A stretch of DNA of 64,000 nucleotides, from contig NZ_CP017480.1 in the NCBI RefSeq assembly GCF_001887595.1, positions 310,001-374,000 on the forward strand, written 5' to 3'. The position numbers were made by a program, and so were the translations under genes. This DNA comes from Luteibacter rhizovicinus DSM 16549. GTDB taxonomy: Bacteria > Pseudomonadota > Gammaproteobacteria > Xanthomonadales > Rhodanobacteraceae. This document shows, one piece after another, positions 20,428 through 28,140 of this stretch. The notes beneath the pieces are model-generated. The model was given only the letters and a program-made list of their open reading frames with translations, ran no database searches and had not been told where the DNA came from. How positions within the stretch are numbered: the first letter of the stretch is position 1; each line of letters begins with the position of its first letter.

Positions 20428-21963
20428 ATGGCAATCCAGAACCCGCCCGTTTCACAGACCAAGTCTTTCAGCACGGTCTTCCTCATCGAGATGTGGGAGC
20501 GCTTCGGCTTCTACGGCATGCAGGTGCTGATGGTCACCTACATGGTGAAGAAGCTCGGCTTTCCCGACGTCGACGCCAACCTGGTCTGGGGCGCTGCCTC
20601 TGCCCTGATCTACGCCACACCCGCCATCGGCGGCTGGATCGGCGACAAATTCCTCGGTACGCGCCGCACGATGCTTACCGGCGCCGTGGTCCTCATGGTC
20701 GGCTATGCGCTGCTCTGGATCCCGACCAACAGCACCTACTTCCTGTACATCGCGCTGGGCGTGATCATCCTGGGTAACGGCCTGTTCAAACCGAACGCCG
20801 GCAACCTGGTGCGCAAGATCTACGAAGGCGACGAGGTCAAGATCGACAGCGCGTTCACCATCTACTACATGGCGGTGAACGTCGGCTCGACCATCTCGAT
20901 GCTGCTCACCCCGTGGATCCGCGACTACGTCGGCACCCACTACAGCGACGCGCTCGGCTGGCACACCGCCTTCGGCGTCTGCTCCATCGGCCTGATCCTC
21001 GGCCTGATCAACTACTTCTTCATGCGCCGCACGCTCGCCCACGTCGGTTCCGAGCCGGACGAGCATCCGCCGAAGGTGAAGAACATCCTCGCCATCATCG
21101 GCGCGGGCATCCTGATCATCGCCGCCTCGGCCTACATCCTGCAGAACCAGGGCGTTGCGCAGGCCTGCGTCTACATCGCCGGCGTCGTCATCCTCGGTAT
21201 CTTCGTGCACCTGATCCGCTCCAGCGCACAAGGCGAGCGCGCCGGCCTGATCGCCGCACTCGTGCTGACCGTGCAGACGATCTTCTTCTTCATCTTCTAC
21301 CAGCAGATGTCGACCTCGCTGAACCTGTTCGCCCAGCGCAACGTCGACCTGCAGTTCAACCTGTTCGGCTGGAATATCTTCACGTGGATTCCCGAGCAGT
21401 TCCAGTCGCTCAACGCGATCTGGATCGTGATCCTCTCGCCGATCCTGGTCTGGCTGTACAACACGCTCGGCAAGCACGGCAAGGACTTCCCGGTCGCCGC
21501 CAAGTTCGCCCTGGGCTTCGCGGCCGTCGCCGCCGGCTTCTTCATGTACGGCCTCGGCGCCACCACCGCGATCGCCGGCAAGATCTCGTCCTGGTACATG
21601 GTCTGGGGTTACGGCCTTTACTCGCTGGGCGAAGTGCTGGTGAGCGGCCTCGGCCTCGCGATGATCGCCCGCTACGTCCCCGCGCGCATGGGCGGCTTCA
21701 TGATGGGTGCCTACTACGTCGCCTCGGGTGTGGCCCAATACATGGGTAGTGTCGTCGCCAACTACGCGGCGATCCCGGACAACATCACCGATCCGCTGCA
21801 GTCGCTGACCATCTACACGAGCCTGTTCAACAAGCTCGGCATGGTCGGCATCCTGTGCACGGGCATCGCGGTGGGCATGCTGCCGCTCATGAAGAAGCTT
21901 TCGCTCAATCATGCGCTGGCCAACGTGCCGCCGTTCCCGCCGGTACACAACGAAGACCTGTAA
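20428..21963 (+). CDS. POT/PTR family proton-dependent oligopeptide transporter
   Basis: Inner-membrane major-facilitator protein of 511 residues with about 14 helices. The POT motif E-x-x-E-R-F-x-F/Y-Y-G appears as EMWERFGFYGM (about residues 18-28), and FFIFYQQMSTSLNLFAQRNVD is the conserved region of helix 7 with the peptide-binding Gln and Ser/Thr positions. GNGLFKPNAGNLV is the second family signature. Imports di- and tripeptides with protons. It is on the same strand as the regBA operon but is separated from it by a strong terminator. Together with the S9 peptidase and TonB receptor it suggests peptide scavenging. Confidence 0.94.
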   Translation: MAIQNPPVSQTKSFSTVFLIEMWERFGFYGMQVLMVTYMVKKLGFPDVDANLVWGAASALIYATPAIGGWIGDKFLGTRRTMLTGAVVLMVGYALLWIPTNSTYFLYIALGVIILGNGLFKPNAGNLVRKIYEGDEVKIDSAFTIYYMAVNVGSTISMLLTPWIRDYVGTHYSDALGWHTAFGVCSIGLILGLINYFFMRRTLAHVGSEPDEHPPKVKNILAIIGAGILIIAASAYILQNQGVAQACVYIAGVVILGIFVHLIRSSAQGERAGLIAALVLTVQTIFFFIFYQQMSTSLNLFAQRNVDLQFNLFGWNIFTWIPEQFQSLNAIWIVILSPILVWLYNTLGKHGKDFPVAAKFALGFAAVAAGFFMYGLGATTAIAGKISSWYMVWGYGLYSLGEVLVSGLGLAMIARYVPARMGGFMMGAYYVASGVAQYMGSVVANYAAIPDNITDPLQSLTIYTSLFNKLGMVGILCTGIAVGMLPLMKKLSLNHALANVPPFPPVHNEDL

Positions 21964-21970
21964 CGCGCCG

Positions 21971-22004
21971 AAGGGCCGCCCACCCGGCGGCCCTTCCCTT
22001 TTGA
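21971..22004 (+). terminator. Rho-independent terminator after the POT transporter
   Basis: Perfect 10-bp stem AAGGGCCGCC / GGCGGCCCTT with loop CACCC (21971-21995), followed by CCCTTTTG. Starts 8 bases after the transporter stop and precedes the regB GTG start at 22015. Confidence 0.85.
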
Positions 22005-22014
22005 AGAGACCCCC

Positions 22015-23295
22015 GTGAGCGACAACCTGCACTCGCCGTCATCCCGCTCCGGTCCCTTCGCACTCGCGCGTACCCTTGCCTGGCTCCGCCTGTGCGCCAT
22101 TGCCGGGCAGAGCGTGGCGATCCTCTCCTGCGTCACCCTGCTCAACCTCGACGTGCCCTTGCTGCCGCTGATGATCGGCGTCTGCGTGCTGGCCGTGTTC
22201 GCGGCGGCAGCGTCGTTCCGTCTCGGCATGCCGTGGAAGGTGAGCGAAGGCGAAGCCATCGTGCACATCGCCGCCGATACGCTGGTGCTGGGCTACCTGC
22301 TCTACTTCACCGGTGGCGCCAGTAATCCGTTCGTCACCCTACTGCTCGTACCGATCGCGCTGTCGGCGGCCGCGCTGTCGATCGCCGGCGTGTCGCTGGT
22401 GGCGATCCTCACCGGCGTGGCTTACGTCCTGCTCGTGCCTTATCACCTGCCGTTGCCGACACTGGGCAGCAGCAGCCTGGATCTCGACCTCTACGTGGCC
22501 GGCATGGGCGTCAACTTCGTCATCATGGCGATCCTGCTCGGCGTGTTCATCAGCAACCTCGCAAAGGCCATCCGCCATCAACAGGGTGAGGTGCAGCGCG
22601 TGCGCGAACGTGCCCTGCGCGACGAGGGCATCCTGGCGATCGCGACACAGGCCGCCGGTGCTGCGCACGAACTCAACACCCCGTTGTCGACCATGCGCAC
22701 CTTGCTGCCCGAGATCCGCCGTGAGCACGTCACCGACAATGCGCTGGGCGACGACCTCGACCTGCTCCAGGGCCAGGTGGAACGATGCCGCACCATCCTT
22801 CGCGAAATGGTCGCCTTCGGCCAGGCACAGCTGTCGCAGGTGCCGGAGCGGATCACCCTGGACGAGTTCGTACACGGCTGCATGGAACGCTTCCAGTTGC
22901 TGCGCCCCGAAGCCGAGGTGACGCTTGCCGTCGCGGACGATGCGGCACGCCTGCGCCTGCGCTCACCGCCAGGCCTGCGCCACGCGCTGATCAACCTGCT
23001 GAACAACGCTGCCGACGCCTCGGCGATGAACGCCAGCGCCGCCGTCTCGCTGGCCATTCGCCGCGACGACCGCTGGCTGGAACTCGTCGTCAGCGACGAG
23101 GGCCCCGGTTTCGACGAGTTCGACGAACTCGGCACGCTCGGCCTGTCGCAAAAGGCGACCGGCCTCGGCATCGGCCTTGCGCTGGCCGAAGCGACCGCCG
23201 AGCGTCTCGAAGGCGAACTCGCCGCCAGCAATACCGGCCACGGCGCGCAGATGCGCCTGCGCCTGCCTCTTTCGGTTATTGGAGATCCGGCATGA
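22015..23295 (+). CDS. regB: Redox-sensing histidine kinase, RegB/PrrB type
   Basis: Membrane sensor kinase of 426 residues with a GTG start and six predicted N-terminal helices. The quinone-sensing motif GGxxNPF of RegB is present as GGASNPF (residues 100-106). The H-box is AAHELNTPLSTM with phospho-acceptor His218, and a Cys (residue 258, in VERCRTIL) lies exactly 40 residues later, the same spacing as His225/Cys265 of Rhodobacter RegB, whose Cys is the redox switch. The ATPase domain has LINLLNNAADAS, SDEGPGF and GLGIGLALAEA. It overlaps regA by four bases (ATGA). Expected to phosphorylate RegA according to respiratory redox state. Confidence 0.92.
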   Translation: MSDNLHSPSSRSGPFALARTLAWLRLCAIAGQSVAILSCVTLLNLDVPLLPLMIGVCVLAVFAAAASFRLGMPWKVSEGEAIVHIAADTLVLGYLLYFTGGASNPFVTLLLVPIALSAAALSIAGVSLVAILTGVAYVLLVPYHLPLPTLGSSSLDLDLYVAGMGVNFVIMAILLGVFISNLAKAIRHQQGEVQRVRERALRDEGILAIATQAAGAAHELNTPLSTMRTLLPEIRREHVTDNALGDDLDLLQGQVERCRTILREMVAFGQAQLSQVPERITLDEFVHGCMERFQLLRPEAEVTLAVADDAARLRLRSPPGLRHALINLLNNAADASAMNASAAVSLAIRRDDRWLELVVSDEGPGFDEFDELGTLGLSQKATGLGIGLALAEATAERLEGELAASNTGHGAQMRLRLPLSVIGDPA

Positions 23296-23873
23296 ATGAA
23301 CTCGTCCCACCCGGCGGTCGCCCGCTGCTGATCGTCGATGACGACCCCACGTTCGCACGCGTGCTGGGACGTGCCATGACCTCGCGTGGGTTCGAGGTCA
23401 TCACTGCGGACAACGCAGACGATGCGCGCGCCCTCACCCGCCGGCACCAGCCTCGCTATTGCGTGCTCGATCTGAAGCTGGGCGACGAGAACGGGCTGCG
23501 CCTGATTCCCGAACTGCAGTCGCTGGTGCCGGACATCCGGGTCCTGCTGCTGACCGGGTATGCGTCGATCGCCACCGCGGTGGAAGCGATCAAGCGCGGC
23601 GCACACGACTACCTCGCCAAGCCCGTGGATGCCGATGCCGTGGTCCGCGCACTGCTCGACGGCGACTCGGGCCCTGCCGACCCCGACGACCTGGTCGACG
23701 CCCCCGACGCACCCCTGCCGCTGCGTCGCCTGGAGTGGGAACACATCCAGCGCGTGCTGACCGAGTGCGAAGGCAATATTTCCGAAACGGCACGCCGTCT
23801 CGGCATGCATCGACGCACGCTGCAGCGCAAGCTGAGCAAGCATCCGGTGCGCGAACGTCCGGACGAGCGCTGA
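23292..23873 (+). CDS. regA: Response regulator, RegA/PrrA/ActR type
   Basis: Transcription factor of 193 residues. Receiver domain 1-125 with the acidic pocket LIVDDD, phospho-acceptor Asp in CVLDLKLGDENG, Thr in LLLTGYAS and Lys in YLAKPVD. After a Pro/Asp-rich linker (RegA has an all-Pro hinge; here PDAPLP) comes a Fis-type helix-turn-helix with the RegA signature NISETARRLGMHRRTLQRKLSK. The start at 23292 overlaps the kinase stop. It is followed two bases later by a secreted BNR protein gene, so the operon continues. Confidence 0.93.
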   Translation: MNELVPPGGRPLLIVDDDPTFARVLGRAMTSRGFEVITADNADDARALTRRHQPRYCVLDLKLGDENGLRLIPELQSLVPDIRVLLLTGYASIATAVEAIKRGAHDYLAKPVDADAVVRALLDGDSGPADPDDLVDAPDAPLPLRRLEWEHIQRVLTECEGNISETARRLGMHRRTLQRKLSKHPVRERPDER

Positions 23874-23875
23874 GC

Positions 23876-25060
23876 ATGCGCCGCCTCGCTTGCTTCGCTT
23901 CACTCCTCCTCGCCGGCCTGGCCTCCTCGGCGCATGCCGACGACATGCACGGCATGGCCATGGGACATGAGGCCCCGCTGGGCTTCGACGCGGCTATCGA
24001 TGCCGGGGGGCACCTGTGGGTCGTCGACACCGTGGGCGAGCATGTGCGCGCGCGACGCTCCGACGACATGGGCCGCTCGTTCACCGTCTCCACCATCGTC
24101 AATCCCACGGGCGAGCCGATCTACGCCGAGGGCGAGAATCGGCCCAAGATCGCCCTGGGCCCGAAGGGCGAGCTCTACGTGACCTGGTCGCAGCCGCGCA
24201 AGCTGCCGTGGACCGGCTTCGTACGTTTTTCACGTTCCCTGGATGGCGGTGCGCACTTCGACACACCGACCACCGTGCATGCGGACCGCGCGGAAATCAC
24301 TCACCGGTTCGATTCGCTCGCCGTCGACGGCAAGGGCAACGTCATCGTCGCCTGGATCGACAAGCGTGACCTCGAGGCCGCGAAAGCAGCCGGCAAGCCG
24401 TACCTCGGCGCAGCGACGTATTACAGCTGGTCGACTGACCGCGGCGCGCATTTCGCGCCGGAGCGCAAGATCGTCGACGAAAGCTGCGAGTGCTGCCGCA
24501 TCGCGCTCGCACGAGCGCCGGATGGCTCGGTGGATGCGTTCTTCCGCACGATCTACGGTGACAACATCCGTGACCACGCCTTCGCCACCCTCCCCGTTGG
24601 CAAGACGTCGCCGAAGGTGGAGCGCGCCACGTTCACCCAGTGGCACATCGAAGGCTGTCCGCATCACGGCCCTTCGTTGTCGATCGATGCCAAGGGCACG
24701 CGTCACGCCGTGTGGTTCAGCGCCGCCGATGGCAAGGCGACGATCTGGTACGGCCAGCTGATGCCTGGCGCGCCGCCGTCGCATCTGACCACGGTTGCCA
24801 CGGCCGGAGCTTCCCATGCGGACCTCCTCGCCGACGGCACGCATGTCTGGATCGCGTTCCACCAGATGTCGCCCGAAGGATTGAACCTGATGGTGCGCGA
24901 GTCGCGCGACGGCGGCGCCAGCTTCGACGAGCCCCGGCAGGTCGCCCATACCGCGAACGAGTCAGGCTGGCCGAAACTGGTTCTCTGGGATCACCGCGCC
25001 TTCGTGGCATGGAATCCGGAAGGACAGTTCCGCCTGGTGCCGACGGAGGCGCTGAAGTGA
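23876..25060 (+). CDS. Secreted BNR/sialidase-like propeller protein with Cys/His/Met motifs
   Basis: Protein of 394 residues with signal peptide MRRLACFASLLLAGLASSAH-A. The mature N-terminus is Met/His-rich (DDMHGMAMGHE), as in periplasmic copper-handling proteins. The body shows repeated BNR/Asp-box-like turns (RSDDMGRSFTV, SRSLDGGAHFDTP, STDRGAHFAPE, SRDGGASFDEP), indicating a beta-propeller. Two motifs stand out: ESCECCRIA (three Cys) and HIEGCPHHGPSL. No sialidase catalytic set is evident. The start lies two bases after the regA stop and the end overlaps a thioredoxin-like gene (TGATG). A metal- or redox-linked role is inferred from composition and context only. Confidence 0.78.
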   Translation: MRRLACFASLLLAGLASSAHADDMHGMAMGHEAPLGFDAAIDAGGHLWVVDTVGEHVRARRSDDMGRSFTVSTIVNPTGEPIYAEGENRPKIALGPKGELYVTWSQPRKLPWTGFVRFSRSLDGGAHFDTPTTVHADRAEITHRFDSLAVDGKGNVIVAWIDKRDLEAAKAAGKPYLGAATYYSWSTDRGAHFAPERKIVDESCECCRIALARAPDGSVDAFFRTIYGDNIRDHAFATLPVGKTSPKVERATFTQWHIEGCPHHGPSLSIDAKGTRHAVWFSAADGKATIWYGQLMPGAPPSHLTTVATAGASHADLLADGTHVWIAFHQMSPEGLNLMVRESRDGGASFDEPRQVAHTANESGWPKLVLWDHRAFVAWNPEGQFRLVPTEALK

Positions 25061-25518
25061 TGAAGCGAATACTCCTTCTGACGGCGTTGAGCATCGCGAT
25101 GCCCGTGTTCGCCGCAGCGCCGGTGGCCTTCACCCCGGCCGACGTCAAGGCGCTGGTTGCACCACCCGCCAAGGGTGTACGCATGGTCGCGCTATGGGCG
25201 CTCGATTGTGCGTATTGCGAGGAGAACCTGTCGGCCCTGGCGACCTGGCAGCGCGAGCATGCCGATGTTGACCTGGTCTTCGTCGCGACGGACTCGATCG
25301 GCCAGCGCGATGCACTGAGCGCGCGGTTGAAGGCGGCGGGGCTGGATGGCGTGCCGTCACGAGCCTACGCCGATGCGACACCCGACCGGATCAATTACCT
25401 CATCGATCCCCAGTGGGGTGGCGAAACGCCGCGCACACTGGTGATTCGTGCGGATGGGACGCGTAAGGCGTTTAGTGGGGCGTTGAGTAGCGAGCGGATC
25501 GCTAGCCTTGTGAAGTGA
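25060..25518 (+). CDS. Periplasmic thioredoxin-like (TlpA-type) protein
   Basis: Protein of 152 residues with a signal peptide (MKRILLLTALSIAMPVFAAA) and a thioredoxin fold. The redox motif is CAYC in WALDCAYCEENLSAL (about residues 50-53 in the precursor). The later segment GETPRTLVIRADGTRKAFSGAL contains the expected cis-Pro position (T-P). Fits a TlpA/Sco-like extracytoplasmic disulfide or metal-centre reductase. Translationally coupled to the preceding BNR protein (TGATG at 25058-25062), so probably a partner for its Cys motifs. Last gene of the regBA operon; a REP cluster follows. Confidence 0.82.
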   Translation: MKRILLLTALSIAMPVFAAAPVAFTPADVKALVAPPAKGVRMVALWALDCAYCEENLSALATWQREHADVDLVFVATDSIGQRDALSARLKAAGLDGVPSRAYADATPDRINYLIDPQWGGETPRTLVIRADGTRKAFSGALSSERIASLVK

Positions 25519-25530
25519 GGATTTCGCCGA

Positions 25531-25654
25531 ATCGCCGCTGAAGCGGCTCCCACAAGAGCCTTCTGTAGGACCCATCGATCGGCGATGTGGGAGCCGCTTC
25601 AGCGGCGATGTGGGAGCCGCTTCAGCGGCGATGTGGGAGCCGCTTCAGCGGCGA
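25531..25654. repeat. REP cluster with three perfect 23-bp tandem units
   Basis: An inverted GC-form copy (25531-25554), an aberrant GTAGGACCCATCGATCGGCGAT copy (25564-25586), then three identical head-to-tail 23-bp units (25586-25608, 25609-25631, 25632-25654), each TGTGGGAGCCGCTTCAGCGG plus CGA. It fills the whole space between convergent operons. No spacers separate the units, so this is not CRISPR. Confidence 0.92.
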
Positions 25655-25661
25655 TCTGCGA

Positions 25662-26654
25662 TCACGCCTCGACCGGCTGCGGATGCGGGAACCTGACACT
25701 CGCGACGCGATTCGCACCGGGCAGCGAGCGCAACTCCAACGGCCACTGGAAGCGATCCGACAGCCGCCGTGCAATCGCCAGGTCGAAGCCGTGACGATCC
25801 ACCGAGGCATGTCGCCGGCTACCCTCCTCAGGCAGGTCGACCGCAGGATTGATGACGCTCACGCTGCCGGGCATGACCGTCACGACGATCACGCCCTGGT
25901 CGGTCTGCTGAAGCGCATGCCGGATCAGCTGTCCGCAGAGCACGGCGAAAACCCGCGGCGATGCGTGCAAGGCGAAGCTCGCCGGCTCGTCGAGAATCAG
26001 TTCCACCGGGCGTCCGGCGATCAGCTCACGCGCGTATTCGACTTCCTGACGAAGGATCTTGTTGACGACGAAGTCTTCTTCGGCAAGACCCTGGTCGGAT
26101 TCCCGCGAGAGGATGAGAAAGGCCTCGACCAACGCTTCCAGCTCACGCGTGGAGCGTCGGATTCGCTCCAGCGAACGATGCCCGAAATCGGAAAGGTCCG
26201 ACTCGTCCGCCAGCATGTCCGATGACATCTTGATCACCGTGAGCGGGCTGCGCAGCTCATGGCTGGCGTCACGAGTGAAGTTGCGCTCGCGCTCGCCATA
26301 GCCGTCGATGCGTGACGCCAGACCGTGCAGGCCGCGGATCAGGGATCCGACGTCGCCGTTCGAACGCTTACCGCTTTCCTGATCGAGCTGGGCCATGTCG
26401 GGCTTGTCAGGGTCCCAGCCATCGAGCAGGCGCGCGAGTGTCGCGATGGGTACCCACTCACGCGATACGGCCAGCCATGCAAGACCGCCCGACGACAGCA
26501 TGATCGCGATCGCTGCGCCGATCGGCGCGACATTGTTCGCCGCCATCAGCGAAGCGATGACGACGACCAGGGTCTGCAGAATGAAGACGATCGCGATGCG
26601 GGCGCGGAATGACCCGCGCCGACGCTTCGTCCCCTGCGATTTGCTGCCTTCCAT
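25662..26654 (-). CDS. Sensor histidine kinase with degenerate ATPase domain
   Basis: Membrane kinase-like protein of 330 residues: two adjacent N-terminal helices (about 20-65) with a very short periplasmic loop, a linker/HAMP-like region and a normal H-box (RDASHELRSPLTVIK). The C-terminal ATPase domain is eroded: the N-box reads CGQLIRHALQQT, with His where the Mg-coordinating Asn should be, and the G1 box reads VSVINPAVD instead of DxGxG. The G2-like segment HGFDLAIARRLSD remains. It may bind ATP weakly, act as a phosphatase, or depend on another kinase. Co-transcribed 26 bases after its OmpR-type regulator. Confidence 0.85.
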   Translation of the reverse strand: MEGSKSQGTKRRRGSFRARIAIVFILQTLVVVIASLMAANNVAPIGAAIAIMLSSGGLAWLAVSREWVPIATLARLLDGWDPDKPDMAQLDQESGKRSNGDVGSLIRGLHGLASRIDGYGERERNFTRDASHELRSPLTVIKMSSDMLADESDLSDFGHRSLERIRRSTRELEALVEAFLILSRESDQGLAEEDFVVNKILRQEVEYARELIAGRPVELILDEPASFALHASPRVFAVLCGQLIRHALQQTDQGVIVVTVMPGSVSVINPAVDLPEEGSRRHASVDRHGFDLAIARRLSDRFQWPLELRSLPGANRVASVRFPHPQPVEA

Positions 26655-26680
26655 CGATTACATCCGGTGCCGCGTTGCCT

Positions 26681-27409
26681 TCATGCCGTCTGCGACGCGG
26701 CGACTTCGGAATCGAGATCGGCAAGCCGATACCCCGCCGAATGAATCGTGTGCAGGAGCGGACGGTCGAACGGCTTGTCGATGACACGGCGCAGGTTGTA
26801 CAGGTGCGAACGCAGCGTGTCGGAGTCCGGCAAGGTGTCGCCCCAGATTTCGCGCTCGATGTCACGGCGGCTGACCACACGCGGCGATTCGCGCATGAGG
26901 ATCGCGAGCAGCTTCAGGCCGATCGGCGAGACGGTGAGTTCCTGACCACTGCGGGTCAGACGCAGCGTCGCCGTGTCGAGGGTCATGTCGCCGACATTGA
27001 GCACCTCCGACGACACCTGACGACGGTCACGGCGGATCAACGCACGCAGGCGCGCTTCGAGCTCGCGCACTTCGAACGGCTTGACCAGGTAGTCGTCGGC
27101 GCCGGCCTCGAGGCCGACCAGCTTGTCTTCGAGGGTGTCCCGTGCCGTAAGCATGAGCACCGGCGTGGACTTCTTGCCGTCCTTGCGCAGCTTGCGACAG
27201 ACATCCAGGCCGTCCATGCCCGGGAGCATGAGGTCCAGCACGATGACGTCATAGCTGTTGGACACCGCCAGGTGGAGGCCACTCACGCCATCGGCCGCGT
27301 AGTCGACCGAGTAGCCCCGACGCTCAAGAAATTCGCCCACCATCTCGGCGATCTGGCGATTGTCCTCGACAAGAAGGATCAGGCCGGCTTGTTCGTCGCG
27401 GTTGCTCAT
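26681..27409 (-). CDS. OmpR-family response regulator
   Basis: DNA-binding response regulator of 242 residues. Receiver domain: acidic pair in LVEDNRQIAEMV, phospho-acceptor Asp in VIVLDLMLPGMDG, Thr in LMLTARD, Lys in YLVKPFEVREL. C-terminal winged helix: LTVSPIGLKLLAILMRESPRVVSRRDIEREIWG, SDTLRSHLYNLRRVIDKP and TIHSAGYRL. The start follows AGAGGAGTGACACCCG. First gene of the pair; the partner kinase is downstream. Targets unknown. Confidence 0.94.
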   Translation of the reverse strand: MSNRDEQAGLILLVEDNRQIAEMVGEFLERRGYSVDYAADGVSGLHLAVSNSYDVIVLDLMLPGMDGLDVCRKLRKDGKKSTPVLMLTARDTLEDKLVGLEAGADDYLVKPFEVRELEARLRALIRRDRRQVSSEVLNVGDMTLDTATLRLTRSGQELTVSPIGLKLLAILMRESPRVVSRRDIEREIWGDTLPDSDTLRSHLYNLRRVIDKPFDRPLLHTIHSAGYRLADLDSEVAASQTA

Positions 27410-27528
27410 CGGGTGTCACTCCTCTGTGATTCACAAATGTGAAGAGTTAACGGCCGGACCAGTGAGAACCGTGTGAAGACCGAAAACAAGCATTCATTCT
27501 GCGGACGAGAACGTGGACGTTATGTCGT

Positions 27529-28140
27529 TTAACGGAGCAAGGGCGTAAGCGCTTTCCATACATTGTCCGCAACGCGAGGCTCACCCTGCGCGGTGGGATG
27601 AAGGCCGTCGTCCTGCATCAGCGATGGATCCAGCGCCACACCGTCGAGCAGGAAGGGAACCAGGCCTACGTCGTGTTTCCTTGCGGCATCCGCGTAGACC
27701 TTGCGCAGCCCGTCCCGGTATTGCGGTCCATAGTTTACCGGCAGCTCGATGCCGAGCAGGAGCACCTTCGCTCCCGCGCCCTTGGCCGCGTCGATCATGC
27801 CGTCGAGATTGCCCGCGAGTTGCCCCAGCGGCAGCCCCTGCAGGCCATCGTTCGCACCCAGTTCGATCACCACCACCGCGGGATGCTGTTTCTGCAGCAG
27901 GCCCGGCAACCGGTTGCGCCCACTCAGCGAGGTCTCCCCGCTGATACTGGCATTGACCATCGTCCACGGCGTCGCCATCTTCGAGGTGCGAGCGTCCAGC
28001 AAACGCACCCACCCGGCGTCCACCGGGATGTTGTGCGCCGCCGACAACGAGTCCCCGAGCACCAGCACCTTGCGCGGCGCATCCGCCGCGGAAGCGATGG
28101 CGCACCAGACGAACAGCAACAGGAACAGGCAACGACGCAT
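27529..28140 (-). CDS. tesA: Periplasmic GDSL esterase/thioesterase I (TesA-type)
   Basis: SGNH hydrolase of 203 residues with a signal peptide (MRRCLFLLLFVWCAIASAAD). Block I GDSLSAAHNIP (Ser nucleophile), Gly in the SGETSLSGRNRL block, Asn in ELGANDGLQGLPLGQ, and Asp-x-x-His in DDGLHPTAQGE are all present. Multifunctional esterase, thioesterase and lysophospholipase in related bacteria. Its ATG shares the palindrome CATG (28138-28141) with the divergent ybbA start. The longer in-frame extension upstream would run through ybbA and is not credible. Confidence 0.93.
   Translation of the reverse strand: MRRCLFLLLFVWCAIASAADAPRKVLVLGDSLSAAHNIPVDAGWVRLLDARTSKMATPWTMVNASISGETSLSGRNRLPGLLQKQHPAVVVIELGANDGLQGLPLGQLAGNLDGMIDAAKGAGAKVLLLGIELPVNYGPQYRDGLRKVYADAARKHDVGLVPFLLDGVALDPSLMQDDGLHPTAQGEPRVADNVWKALTPLLR

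Noticed and set aside
20452..22032. Minus-strand open frame of 526 codons opposite the POT transporter
   Set aside because: Composition (Asp/His/Arg/Val) is the mirror of a hydrophobic membrane protein; no motif, no ribosome site. Similar antisense frames at 50545-52272, 52910-54448 and 29158-30165 were dropped for the same reason.
25586..25654. CRISPR-like array
   Set aside because: The three 23-bp units abut without spacers, each is a REP hairpin, and no cas gene is near.
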